DNA of 64,000 bases, taken from positions 36,421-100,420 of the forward strand of contig DAIDGV010000007.1 in assembly GCA_027452205.1 (NCBI GenBank), written 5' to 3'. The translations under genes were made by a program, and so were the position numbers. Under the pieces are notes generated by a model. That model was not told where the DNA came from. It saw only the letters and a list, made by a program, of their open reading frames with translations, and did no database searches. Below are positions 16,809 to 24,968 of this stretch, one piece after another. This DNA is from a candidate division FCPU426 bacterium. Lineage in GTDB: Bacteria; Oederibacteriota; Muellerivitia; Muellerivitales; Muellerivitaceae. Position 1 is the first letter of the stretch, and the number at the start of each line of letters is the position of its first letter.

Positions 16809-18074
16809 GTGAAAAGATCGTCCGTCCTTTTCTTCATCCTCGTTGGTCCCATTGTCCTGTCCTTGGCTTGCGGGGGAAGCACGACAGCACCAACCGCGCC
16901 CAGCGCCCCGACCACGGCTTCATCGAATGGCACATTGACGCCAACCGGCCCTTTTAATACACCCACGATCACGCCGACCTTTGGGAACGGAAGCGAAGTG
17001 ATCACTTTGTCCGGGCAGGCGGGCGTGACAGGCGTCTTCAACGGCGCGGCAGTCACGGTGTTCGCGAAACCCGCGGTTCCCGCTCCCGCCACGGGTACGG
17101 TCACGCCGAACCCCCGGCCCGAGAGTGTCAGCCTAAGCCCGACGGTGGTACAGACGCCGGCCCAATACAACGATCCGAGTGCGATAGCGGTGGATGGTCT
17201 GGGTGATATCTTTGTGATGGACACGGGAAACTATGTTGTCCGGGAGATCGATGACAGCGGATTGGTTTCCATTTTGGCCGGACAGGCCGGGGTTCCGGGC
17301 CTGCGTAACGGACCTGTTACACAGGCCGATTTCCGCAAGGCCTACGGTATAGCGGTGGATGATAAGGGCGATCTTTACGTGGCTGATAGCGAGAATAACG
17401 TTATTCGTGAGATCACGAAAAACAAAAAGGTCATTTCGCTCGCCGGGTCGGGGGTGGCGGGCGGGACTAACGGCGTCGGCACGGAGGCCACTTTTTGGGG
17501 TCCCCGGGGGGTGGCTGTCGACCGTTCAGGAAACGTTTATGTGGCCGATACGAACAACCATATGATCCGGAAGATCGACAACGAGGGACGGGTCAAGACT
17601 TTGGCGGGTTCAGGAGTGGTGGGATCCGATGACGGACGGGGTGTTACCGCTTCGTTCAATGGGCCGACGGGGATAGCCCTGGATGAAGATGGGAACGTCT
17701 ATGTCGCCGATCGGGAGAACGAACTGATCCGCAAGATCGATGGGGATGGCAGGGTCACGACCTTGGCGGGGCAAGAAGGGCGCAAAGGCTCCATTGATGG
17801 GCCGGTGACCATGGCCTTGTTTAACCACCCGACGGGTATTTCGGTCGACCCGGCGGGGAATGTCTATGTCGCCGATGAGGGAAATCACACGGTCCGAAAG
17901 ATAAGCCGGTCCGGCGTGGTTTCGACCCTGGCGGGGAAGGCCGGCAAGCCTGGCGCGGTCAACGCGACCGGGCAGGACGCCTCTTTTCGGGGACCCATGG
18001 GTGTCGCGGCGAACGCCTGGGGTAACGTGATCGTGGCGGATACGGGGAATCAACTGATAAGGATGATAAGATAA
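16809..18074 (+). CDS. NHL-repeat lipoprotein (six-bladed beta-propeller)
   Basis: A 421-residue protein. The signal ends in a lipobox (VLSLAC), so Cys21 is lipidated, and a Thr/Pro/Ala-rich linker follows to about residue 55. The rest holds six copies of an NHL unit of the form PxGIAVDxxGNVYVADxxNHxIRKI, spaced about 50 residues apart, each followed by an LAGxxG segment. Six units predict one closed six-bladed propeller displayed from a membrane in the envelope. The GTG start has only a weak ribosome site. The binding partner is unknown. The ParB-like gene 34 bases downstream is probably in the same unit. Confidence 0.85.
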   Translation: MKRSSVLFFILVGPIVLSLACGGSTTAPTAPSAPTTASSNGTLTPTGPFNTPTITPTFGNGSEVITLSGQAGVTGVFNGAAVTVFAKPAVPAPATGTVTPNPRPESVSLSPTVVQTPAQYNDPSAIAVDGLGDIFVMDTGNYVVREIDDSGLVSILAGQAGVPGLRNGPVTQADFRKAYGIAVDDKGDLYVADSENNVIREITKNKKVISLAGSGVAGGTNGVGTEATFWGPRGVAVDRSGNVYVADTNNHMIRKIDNEGRVKTLAGSGVVGSDDGRGVTASFNGPTGIALDEDGNVYVADRENELIRKIDGDGRVTTLAGQEGRKGSIDGPVTMALFNHPTGISVDPAGNVYVADEGNHTVRKISRSGVVSTLAGKAGKPGAVNATGQDASFRGPMGVAANAWGNVIVADTGNQLIRMIR

Positions 18075-18108
18075 ATGCCGGTTGGATCTTGTTCAGGAGG
18101 GATGGACC

Positions 18109-18480
18109 ATGGGTGACGCGATCGAGATCAAATGGTTGGCCGAGCCGGAAGACAAGGATTATCCCGCCGCGCAGTCCTATCTGAGTTTGCTCCATACCGA
18201 GACCGAGGTCATCGGGTTGGTGCGCAAGTTGAAGGACACCCGGATCATTCAATTCAAGGCCAAGGATATTTTCCGGGCTTCGGGGCTGTCGCTTTTGGGG
18301 GTCAGTAATTTCCATGTTGAGAAAGACTTAAAGAGGGTCAAAGAAGGGACGGCCTTGTCACCCATTCTCTTGGTGCGGGACCCCCAGAATGGAAAAGTGG
18401 TGATCGCCGACGGGTACCACCGCCTCTGCGCGGTCTATTCAGTGAATGAGGACGCGCAAGTCCCTTGTAAAATTGTATAG
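18109..18480 (+). CDS. ParB/Sulfiredoxin-like fold protein
   Basis: A 123-residue cytoplasmic protein. The segment LSPILLVRDPQNGKVVIADGYHRLCAVY matches the ParB-like nuclease N-terminal fold (P-I-x-V ... I-x-DGxHRLxA). The N-terminal half is charged and helical. There is no helix-turn-helix or chromosome-partition context, so it is not the chromosomal ParB. It is more likely a small stand-alone ParB-like domain of unknown role. CAGGAGG eight bases upstream fixes the ATG at 18109. Confidence 0.65.
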   Translation: MGDAIEIKWLAEPEDKDYPAAQSYLSLLHTETEVIGLVRKLKDTRIIQFKAKDIFRASGLSLLGVSNFHVEKDLKRVKEGTALSPILLVRDPQNGKVVIADGYHRLCAVYSVNEDAQVPCKIV

Positions 18481-18508
18481 AAGTTGGCCTCAGGGCCCGA
18501 AAAAACTT

Positions 18509-20092
18509 TTACTCGACTTTGGTCGATTTGTAACGGATGGCCTCTTTGGCCACTTCGGCTTTATCGCCCTTGTCAGATTTAACGGATTTGCTGGAAGAAC
18601 CGGTCTTGAGCGGACCGACCTTCACTTCGCCGTCCAATGCGGTCAGGGTACAGAACTTCAATTCCTCCGAAATTTGACGCATGACCTTGTTGATGACCAC
18701 TTTGACCCCCGGGAAGATGGTGCCGGTGCAGTTCAACCGGGACAGGCCTTTTTCGGCCTGGGCGTCCTTTTCCCGGATCTCCAACTCCCGCTTTTGCTCC
18801 TGCATCATCTTCTGGTCGGCGGTCAGTTTGAAGTAAACACGGCTCAACTTGGTCAGCATTTCCTTCTTATCAGCGGGTAAATTGCCGCCGGATTTGGTGT
18901 GAAGGTCCTTCAGGAAAGCCAAGCCTTTCTTGGTCTTGTCCATATTGGCGTTGATCTCCTTAAGTTCGGTCTCCAATTTTTGGAGGGCTTCCCGCAGGCC
19001 CACCATTTCTCCCACGATGATCTCGGTTTGGGTGCCGAAGTTACTGCCGATGAGGGCCGCTTCAACCTCTTGCCCGGCCACCACTTGGCCGCCGACGATG
19101 GTGCCTTTTTGGCCTGAAACAGTGATCTTGCCTTCGCAGGAGATCTTGGAATGCATGATGGCCTGGGTCAAGGTCAGGTTCTTGCCGACCTGGACCGTGG
19201 CATTACGGATGTATTTGATATTGGCGTCGCCTTTGCAAACGATGACAGCCTTGTCGTTACCGCTGACCCCGCCATTGATGGTGAGGTTGCCGCCCGCATG
19301 GACCTCGGCGCCTTCGACGACGCCGTTGATCACGACGTCCTCGCCGGCGTTGATCTTGAAACCATCCTTGACGTCCCCTTTGACGATGACCGTGCCGACG
19401 AACTCGATGTTACCGGTGGAAAGATTCACGTCCCCGTTGATCTCGTAGATGGATTGGACAGAAATCTTGTTGTCCTTCAAGATGACTTGGCCGTCCGTAT
19501 CGGCGATATACTCGTTCGGGTTCTCGGGATTGGTGATGACCCCTTTATTGGCGGTCAAGGTGACATCTTTGCCTTCGGTGGCGGGAATGTCGACACCGGT
19601 CACGGTCTTTCCGGGGTTGCCCTTGGTAGCGGGTATCTTGCGCACCAGTAAGGACCCTTTGGCCACGTTCTCGATCCGGTGGGCGGCGCGGTAATCGACC
19701 CGGCCTTCGGTTTCCTCGGGATGGGCTTCGGGGGTCGGTTCGTTCTTCTTATATAGAAGCTCCAACTGGGCATCTTGACCGTTGACTACTGGGATGCCCC
19801 GGGCGACCTCGGCCTCGGTCATTTCATTGTGGTCCTTGGAGGCGGCATAGTGGGCCAGTTTTACGCCCATTTCGTTCAGGGCGTTGGCATCAATGCCGAA
19901 AACCACCCGGTTCTTGGACAAAGCGGCTTTCACGTCATCCAGGGTCAAAAATTTATCGTCGCCGGGCTGAGGGGGAAGGACGGTGACTTTGGCGGACATC
20001 TCATCGGCTGAGACTTCCACGAATATCTGTCTGGGTTCGTCTGTTTTGGGGACCGAAGGTTTACCTGAGTTCGGGATCGCGCTTGTGGCCAT
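18509..20092 (-). CDS. fapA: FapA-family protein (DUF342-type polymer-like beta-solenoid)
   Basis: A 527-residue cytoplasmic protein. The N-terminal ~180 residues contain the FapA signature region (VTVLPPQPGDDKFLTLDDV, then VAKGSLLVRKIPATKGNPG). The middle ~200 residues are a right-handed beta-solenoid with repeated hydrophobic-Gly steps (GDVNLSTGNIEFVGTVIVKGDVKDG and so on). The C-terminal ~120 residues form a coiled-coil and a closing beta part. FapA proteins are linked with flagellar assembly and cell-surface functions, though their biochemistry is unclear. The ATG at 20092 has GGAGG five bases upstream; the in-frame GTG just before it is too close. It converges with the ParB-like gene. 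Confidence 0.8.
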   Translation of the reverse strand: MATSAIPNSGKPSVPKTDEPRQIFVEVSADEMSAKVTVLPPQPGDDKFLTLDDVKAALSKNRVVFGIDANALNEMGVKLAHYAASKDHNEMTEAEVARGIPVVNGQDAQLELLYKKNEPTPEAHPEETEGRVDYRAAHRIENVAKGSLLVRKIPATKGNPGKTVTGVDIPATEGKDVTLTANKGVITNPENPNEYIADTDGQVILKDNKISVQSIYEINGDVNLSTGNIEFVGTVIVKGDVKDGFKINAGEDVVINGVVEGAEVHAGGNLTINGGVSGNDKAVIVCKGDANIKYIRNATVQVGKNLTLTQAIMHSKISCEGKITVSGQKGTIVGGQVVAGQEVEAALIGSNFGTQTEIIVGEMVGLREALQKLETELKEINANMDKTKKGLAFLKDLHTKSGGNLPADKKEMLTKLSRVYFKLTADQKMMQEQKRELEIREKDAQAEKGLSRLNCTGTIFPGVKVVINKVMRQISEELKFCTLTALDGEVKVGPLKTGSSSKSVKSDKGDKAEVAKEAIRYKSTKVE

Positions 20093-20509
20093 CACAGCCT
20101 CCAGTTCAGCGGGGAATAGATCGGGTTAAAAAACGTTTTTAATTTCCTTGGGATCAAGAATCAAAAGGAAATCTCATCCACATTAGTTGTTGGTTACGGG
20201 ACGGAACAAGACCTGTGAGGGCAGTCACCGAAGGCGTTGAAAAGCGTGGTCAACTAACAACTCTTTATGTAGGCAGTATAACAAGAAAAGGGAAGGGTGG
20301 ATTCGAAGGTGCCCATTTTGCCTTAATCGATTACCTGAAATATGGGTTTTTATTGAGATTAATGTCAGGAATGGCAAAAAATGATATGGGCCGTGACAAA
20401 ATACAGGTGTTTTAAACCGATTTGATCTTTGGCCGCGACAACTGGTTTAAATTCTGGGATTTATATACTTAACGCCCTCAAACAACATCAAAAACGAATC
20501 TTTTAGCCG

Positions 20510-20539
20510 CCGATAAACACCGATGGACGCCGATAAGAA
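20510..20539. repeat. Three tandem 10-base CCGAT repeats
   Basis: CCGATAAACA, CCGATGGACG and CCGATAAGAA lie head to tail. The unit is related to the arms of the intergenic repeat at 14.9 kb, including a shared GATGGACGC core. Confidence 0.6.
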
Positions 20540-20554
20540 ATAGATTATTCAGTT

Positions 20555-20725
20555 TTATCGGGGTTGCTTTGTCGTAAGAGACTTATGTAATTCCCTAAAT
20601 TCTTCCCAGGGGAACTCCAACCTGACCTCGGCCAACGACCCGGTGAGCGGGTTATTTCCATATCTCCAATAAAGGCAATGGCCACATCCTGAAACTTCAG
20701 TAAACTTCAAACGGTTGACCCTCAC
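20555..20725 (-). CDS. Possible small protein of 56 residues, unknown
   Basis: A minus-strand frame from a GTG at 20725, starting VRVNRLKF, then a CGHC motif and LAEVRLEFPWEEFRELHKSL. The composition looks protein-like (amphipathic helix, paired Cys). The gene would diverge from bioA across the inverted repeat at 20728-20757. There is no clear ribosome site and no recognised family, so it may be spurious. Confidence 0.25.
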   Translation of the reverse strand: MRVNRLKFTEVSGCGHCLYWRYGNNPLTGSLAEVRLEFPWEEFRELHKSLTTKQPR

Positions 20726-20727
20726 CA

Positions 20728-20757
20728 GCGTTCCCTTTACCCGGTATAAGGGAACGC
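20728..20757. promoter_or_regulatory. Perfect 10-bp inverted repeat, candidate operator of bioA
   Basis: GCGTTCCCTT (20728-20737) and AAGGGAACGC (20748-20757) are exact inverted copies around a 10-base spacer. The repeat covers the space between -35 and -10 and abuts the TATAAT of the bioA promoter. It lies upstream of the likely transcription start, so it should act as DNA, not as an RNA hairpin. It does not look like the known BirA operator. Confidence 0.6.
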
Positions 20758-20763
20758 TATAAT
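20736..20763 (+). promoter_or_regulatory. Promoter of bioA
   Basis: A consensus TATAAT at 20758-20763 is preceded by TTTACC at 20736-20741 with a 16-base spacer. It would give a leader of about 25 bases before the ATG at 20795. Confidence 0.6.
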
Positions 20764-20794
20764 CCTCCGCAGTGATCCATCCAAGGTGAGGTCC

Positions 20795-22150
20795 ATGTCC
20801 TATCAAGAATTAGCCGTGAAAGACAAAAAATACATCTGGCATCCCTTTACCCAGCAGCAAGAGTGGGAAAAGGACGAGGACCTGACCATCATCACGAAGG
20901 GTAAGGGTACTTATCTTTACGACGCCAAGGGAAAACGCTATTTGGACGGCGTTTCCAGCCTTTGGTGCAATGTTCACGGTCATCAAGTGCCGGCCATCGA
21001 CCAGGCCATCAAGAAACAGCTCAAGAAGATCGCGCACTCCACCATGCTGGGGTCCTCCAATGAACCGGCTATCCTGCTGGCGGAACGGTTGGTGAAAATG
21101 GCCCCCAAGGGCCTGAAGCGGGTTTTTTATTCCGACTCAGGATCCGAGGCTAATGAGATCGCGGCCAAGATGGCCTTTCAGTTCTGGAAACAGACAAGTC
21201 CCGCCAGACCGAAGAAGAATCTTTTCCTGACCGTGCGGGAAGGTTATCACGGAGACACAATTGGGTCCGTCAGCCTCGGCGGGGTGGATCTCTTTCATCA
21301 GATCTTCGGTGACCTGCTTTTCGAGACCCTCAAGGTGAAAAGTCCGCTGGATTATCCGAGCCGAAAAGTCTCGAACGAAAAGTGGCTCAAGGATTGTGTT
21401 AGAGAAGCGGAAGCGGTTTTCCGCAAGTACGGATCCCGCTTGGCGGCGGTACATATGGAGCCGCTCATCGAAGGCGCTGGCGGTATGTTGATCCACCCCT
21501 GGGGATACCTGAAGGCTATCCGCCGTTTGTGCGATAAATACGATGTACTGCTCATCTTGGATGAGGTGGCCACCGGCTTTGGCCGGACCGGCACCATGTT
21601 CGCTTGTGAGCAGGAAGGTGTCTCGCCGGATATCCTTTGCGTGGCAAAGAACCTGACGGGTGGCTACCTGCCCGTGGCGGCAACCCTGACCACTGAACGG
21701 GTCTACAAGGCCTTTCTGGGCAGTTTTGAATCGACCCGCACTTTTTACCACGGCCATACTTTTACCGGCAATCAATTGGGTTGCGCGGCGGCCCTGGCGA
21801 ACCTGGACCTGATCGAGGATAAGGCCTTCCTCAAAGGCATTGAGGAGAAAAGTCAAATGCTGCAAGAGTTCCTAGAACCCCTGGTGGCGCATCCCCATGT
21901 GTCCGACGTAAGGCTAAGGGGCATGATGGGTGGTATCGAGTTGATCAGGGACAAGAAAAAGAACGTTCCCTACGGCTATGGCGAGAAAATGGGTTATCAG
22001 GTCTGTGCTTTGGCCAAGCAGGTCGGGGTCTTGCTGCGGCCTTTGGGCAACGTGATCGTGGTGATGCCGCCCTTGGCCATCTCGAAAAAGGACCTGTCTT
22101 ATTTAATAGAGGTCATTTCGATGAGTATTGATCAAGCAACGGAAAGGTAA
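20795..22150 (+). CDS. bioA: Adenosylmethionine-8-amino-7-oxononanoate aminotransferase BioA
   Basis: A 451-residue class III aminotransferase that makes 7,8-diaminononanoate from the BioF product, using S-adenosylmethionine (or lysine in some lineages) as amino donor. The N-terminal DKKYIWHPFTQQQEW is diagnostic of BioA. DEVATGFGRTGTMFACE holds the PLP aspartate, and the Schiff-base lysine is K285 in CVAKNLTGGYLP. AAGGTGAG four bases before the ATG at 20795 sets the start. It lies far from bioF-bioD, under its own promoter with a perfect inverted repeat, so the biotin genes are split into at least two loci. The small zinc-ribbon-like gene follows seven bases downstream. Confidence 0.95.
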   Translation: MSYQELAVKDKKYIWHPFTQQQEWEKDEDLTIITKGKGTYLYDAKGKRYLDGVSSLWCNVHGHQVPAIDQAIKKQLKKIAHSTMLGSSNEPAILLAERLVKMAPKGLKRVFYSDSGSEANEIAAKMAFQFWKQTSPARPKKNLFLTVREGYHGDTIGSVSLGGVDLFHQIFGDLLFETLKVKSPLDYPSRKVSNEKWLKDCVREAEAVFRKYGSRLAAVHMEPLIEGAGGMLIHPWGYLKAIRRLCDKYDVLLILDEVATGFGRTGTMFACEQEGVSPDILCVAKNLTGGYLPVAATLTTERVYKAFLGSFESTRTFYHGHTFTGNQLGCAAALANLDLIEDKAFLKGIEEKSQMLQEFLEPLVAHPHVSDVRLRGMMGGIELIRDKKKNVPYGYGEKMGYQVCALAKQVGVLLRPLGNVIVVMPPLAISKKDLSYLIEVISMSIDQATER

Positions 22151-22157
22151 GGGAGCT

Positions 22158-22364
22158 ATGGCGCTTTTTGAGATATGCAAACACGAGGACCATGACGCCC
22201 GGATGCTGTTGACCACCTCCTGGAAGGACCAAGAGGGCGAACGGACCCAAATGTGGCGCTGCGAGGAATGTCACAAGGTGAAGGTGACGACTACCTTCGA
22301 TCCGGTCGAGGATGTGCGCAAAATGCCGGGTGGGATGGACACAAAGAGCAATCCTTTCGAGTGA
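22158..22364 (+). CDS. Small Cys/His protein, unknown function
   Basis: A 68-residue cytosolic protein seven bases after bioA. Potential metal ligands are C7, H9 and H12 in ICKHEDHD and C35, C38 and H39 in RCEECHK, suggesting a small zinc ribbon. CEECH formally matches a c-heme motif, but there is no signal peptide, so heme attachment is unlikely. The GGGAG site is close to the ATG. Co-expression with bioA is likely from spacing, with no known link in function. Confidence 0.6.
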   Translation: MALFEICKHEDHDARMLLTTSWKDQEGERTQMWRCEECHKVKVTTTFDPVEDVRKMPGGMDTKSNPFE

Positions 22365-22416
22365 TGAATGCCCTGAAAAGCCTTGTTATCGCCTGTTTCT
22401 ATCGCCGCGGGACTTG

Positions 22417-22425
22417 TGTTACAGT
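22417..22425 (+). promoter_or_regulatory. Extended -10 promoter element for rimO
   Basis: TGTTACAGT fits an extended -10 (TGn followed by TACAGT). Only nine bases separate it from the rimO ATG at 22435, so the transcript would start almost at the initiation codon. Confidence 0.35.
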
Positions 22426-22434
22426 AACCGCCTT

Positions 22435-23847
22435 ATGACCTCGAAGACCCCCGTGAAAGACCCAAAAACCAACAAAACCGTGGCTGTTATCAGCCTGGGT
22501 TGCCCCAAGAACACCGTCGATTCCGAGGTGATGCTTGGCAAGTTGGCTAAAGACAATTATGTCCTCGTCAAAGACCCGTCCGAAGCCGAAGTAGTCATCG
22601 TTAATACCTGCGGTTTCATTGAGGCCTCCAAGAAGGAATCCATCGATACCATCCTGGGGGTGGCCAAGCTGCGCAAGACCGGCCAGCTTAAATCCCTGGT
22701 GGTGGGGGGCTGTCTGGCCCATCGCTATGGGGATGAATTGAAAAAAGAACTGCCCGAGATCGACATCCTGTTCGGTTTGAACGACGTCGAGAATGTGGCG
22801 ACCCAGATCAAGGGCAAACCCGAACCTCTGGCTTTTTCCACGGCGCCTACCGCCGAGGAGATGAAAAAGCCCCTCTTGCCGAACTCCTTAAATGAGGCTA
22901 CCTACGTTTATGATGCCTCCTCGCCCCGCCTACTTTCGACCCCGAAGCATTTTGCCTATGTGAAGATCTCCGAGGGCTGCGACCTGCCCTGCACCTTTTG
23001 CATCATCCCCAAGATCCGCGGCCATTACCGTAGCCGTTCTATCGAAGATATCGAAAAAGAAGCCCGCCAACTGGCCGCCCAAGGGGTGAAAGAGCTTTGC
23101 CTGGTGGCTCAGGACAGCACTTGGTATGGCGCGGACCGTTATGGCAAACCCAAGATCGCCGAGCTGTTGGCGGCCTTGGCGAAGATCGAAGAGATCGAAT
23201 GGGTCCGCCTTCATTATCTATACCCCAGCCGGGTCAGCGATGAGATGTTGCAAGTCATCGCGGACAATCCCCGGATCACCCCTTACTTCGACGTACCGCT
23301 CCAGCACGCCAGCAACAAGATCCTTAAGTCCATGCAGCGCATCGGCGACCGGGCCTTGCTCGACAAACTGATCCACCGGATCAAGGCCAAGGTGCCCCAT
23401 TCGTCCATCCGTTCGACCTTTATCGTGGGTTTTCCAGGCGAGACCGATCAAGATTTCGAGGAGCTTCTCGACTTTTTAAAACAGTCCCAATTGGATTACG
23501 TCGGCTTTTTCGCTTATTCCCAGGAAGAGAACACCCCGGCGGGGGTGATGGGCGATCAAGTGCCTGAAAAGACCAAACAAGCCCGTTTGGCCAAGGCTTA
23601 CCAAGTGCAGGAAGAGATCGCCGAAAAATCCCACCAACGCTGGGTGGGTCAAAAGCTAATGGCGGTCGTCGAGAACGTCGAGAATGGGGAAGTGCAAGGC
23701 CGCACCCAGTACCAAGCGCCCGAAGTGGATGGGGTCGTGTTGATCGAAGGTCTGAAAGACCCGCGGCCCGGCCAATGGGTGCCGATCGAGATCACCCACG
23801 CTTTCCAGCAAGACCTGGTCGGCCGGGTCATTTCCAAGGGAATGTAA
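22435..23847 (+). CDS. rimO: Ribosomal protein S12 methylthiotransferase RimO
   Basis: A 470-residue methylthiotransferase that adds a methylthio group to the conserved aspartate of ribosomal protein S12. Its N-terminal UPF0004 domain begins VAVISLGCPKNTVDSEVML, with further cluster cysteines in NTCGF and VGGCLA. The radical SAM site is CDLPCTFC in SEGCDLPCTFCIIPKIRG, and a C-terminal TRAM domain follows (about residues 400-468). SLGCPKN-VDSE is the RimO rather than the MiaB signature. The start at 22435 matches family length and follows an extended -10 closely. Three bases separate it from pgsA. Confidence 0.95.
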   Translation: MTSKTPVKDPKTNKTVAVISLGCPKNTVDSEVMLGKLAKDNYVLVKDPSEAEVVIVNTCGFIEASKKESIDTILGVAKLRKTGQLKSLVVGGCLAHRYGDELKKELPEIDILFGLNDVENVATQIKGKPEPLAFSTAPTAEEMKKPLLPNSLNEATYVYDASSPRLLSTPKHFAYVKISEGCDLPCTFCIIPKIRGHYRSRSIEDIEKEARQLAAQGVKELCLVAQDSTWYGADRYGKPKIAELLAALAKIEEIEWVRLHYLYPSRVSDEMLQVIADNPRITPYFDVPLQHASNKILKSMQRIGDRALLDKLIHRIKAKVPHSSIRSTFIVGFPGETDQDFEELLDFLKQSQLDYVGFFAYSQEENTPAGVMGDQVPEKTKQARLAKAYQVQEEIAEKSHQRWVGQKLMAVVENVENGEVQGRTQYQAPEVDGVVLIEGLKDPRPGQWVPIEITHAFQQDLVGRVISKGM

Positions 23848-23850
23848 CCC

Positions 23851-24507
23851 ATGGCTAACGAAAGTCCGCAACCTTCCCGTTGGAACATCGCCAATCTCCT
23901 CACCCTGTCGCGTATCTTTGTGACGCCGCTCTATCTCATCTTCATCTTCCGGCCCGAACTGTGGGCCAAATGGACCGCCGGGCTTTTGTTCGCCTGGGGC
24001 GCCATCAGCGATTATTTGGACGGTTATTTTGCCCGTAAATACAACCTCAAGTCCGGCTTTGGCGCCTTGATGGACCCTTTGGCCGACAAGATCCTCATCC
24101 TTTCGGTCTTCGCTTCCTTTATCCAGCTCAACCTGGCCCCGGCTTGGATGGTTGCCATCATCGCCGCCCGGGAATTCCTTATTACGGGACTCCGGCAGAT
24201 CGCCCAGAGCCGTAATGTCATCATTGCCGCCAGCCGCAGCGGTAAACATAAGACCATCTCGCAGATCGTGGCCATCTCCTTCATCCTGGCCATCCTTTGT
24301 GCCCGGGCCACCGCGGCTGCTTACCAAGTGAATTGGGGCGGTTTTATTAACGGCTTGGGGGCTTGGGGCCCCTGGTTGGATGGTTTCATTCAATTTGGGC
24401 CTTACTGGTTGATGTTCTACGCGACCTTCATGTCGGTCTGGTCGGGCGTGGATTTTTTCATCCGCAATCGCGAGGTCCTTCAAGGGTACAGCCATGCGAA
24501 ACATTAA
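23851..24507 (+). CDS. pgsA: CDP-diacylglycerol-glycerol-3-phosphate 3-phosphatidyltransferase PgsA
   Basis: A 218-residue membrane enzyme that makes phosphatidylglycerol phosphate. The CDP-alcohol phosphotransferase motif D-x2-DG-x2-AR-x8-G-x3-D-x3-D is seen as SDYLDGYFARKY ... GFGALMDPLADK. There are about five to six membrane helices, and the N-terminus WNIANLLTLSRI is typical. The end overlaps pgpA by 14 bases, so consecutive steps of phosphatidylglycerol synthesis are encoded together. Confidence 0.93.
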   Translation: MANESPQPSRWNIANLLTLSRIFVTPLYLIFIFRPELWAKWTAGLLFAWGAISDYLDGYFARKYNLKSGFGALMDPLADKILILSVFASFIQLNLAPAWMVAIIAAREFLITGLRQIAQSRNVIIAASRSGKHKTISQIVAISFILAILCARATAAAYQVNWGGFINGLGAWGPWLDGFIQFGPYWLMFYATFMSVWSGVDFFIRNREVLQGYSHAKH

Positions 24508-24952
24508 TTTTTTGATCTCCACCTTTTTCGGCATCGGCAAGATGCCCTTCGCGCCGGGCACTTGGGCTTCTTTTGCGGCGGCACCCTGTTTTTGGTTCCT
24601 GGTGGACAAGCCGATGGTATTGGTGGGTGTCCTGGTGGTCATTTATTTCGGCGGGGTCTATTTCACCGGTCAGTACGAAAAACAGATCGGCGAAAAGGAT
24701 CCGTCCAGCGCGGTCATCGACGAGGTCTTGGGCGTAGGCGTGGCTATGGTGGGCATTCCTCAACAAATGCCTTTCGTCATCATGGCTGTCATCCTGTTCC
24801 GTTTGTTCGATATTTGGAAACCCTATCCCATTCGGCGCCTGGAAAAACTGCCGAACGGCTGGGGCATCATGACCGATGATCTTTTGGCCGGGGTCTACGC
24901 CAACGCTTGGATCCAGGTTGGGGTCTTCGTGGTCTTCACTATCCTTCGCTAG
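24494..24952 (+). CDS. pgpA: Phosphatidylglycerophosphatase A
   Basis: A 152-residue membrane phosphatase that dephosphorylates phosphatidylglycerol phosphate to phosphatidylglycerol. The family pattern is complete: GIGKMPFAPGTWASF at the N-terminus, then SSAVIDEVLGV (acidic active-site segment) and LFRLFDIWKPYPIRRLEKLPNGWGIMTDDLLAGVYAN. The ATG lies within the end of pgsA (14-base overlap). This directly follows the preceding enzyme in the pathway. Confidence 0.93.
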   Translation: MRNINFLISTFFGIGKMPFAPGTWASFAAAPCFWFLVDKPMVLVGVLVVIYFGGVYFTGQYEKQIGEKDPSSAVIDEVLGVGVAMVGIPQQMPFVIMAVILFRLFDIWKPYPIRRLEKLPNGWGIMTDDLLAGVYANAWIQVGVFVVFTILR

Positions 24953-24968
24953 ATCCGTCAGGGGCTTC

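Larger units (their letters stand above)
20096..20727. other. Long intergenic stretch before bioA, mostly without convincing genes
   Basis: About 630 bases rich in A and T between fapA and the bioA promoter. It holds the presumed fapA promoter (minus strand, near 20130-20170), a three-unit 10-base repeat at 20510-20539 and one possible small minus-strand gene at 20555-20725. I see no RNA gene or riboswitch fold here. Confidence 0.5.

Noticed and set aside
20215..20415. Plus-strand frame of 66 codons in the intergenic region before bioA
   Set aside because: No ribosome site, no family resemblance, and AT-rich composition unlike neighbouring genes.
20509..20536. Two GCCGATAA sequences resembling the sigma-28 (-10) flagellar promoter element
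   Set aside because: No TAAA-type -35 at the right distance, no flagellar gene downstream, and both belong to the 10-base repeat array.
22253..22273. CEECH in the small protein after bioA as a cytochrome c heme site
   Set aside because: No signal peptide or membrane segment; c-type heme attachment occurs outside the cytoplasm.
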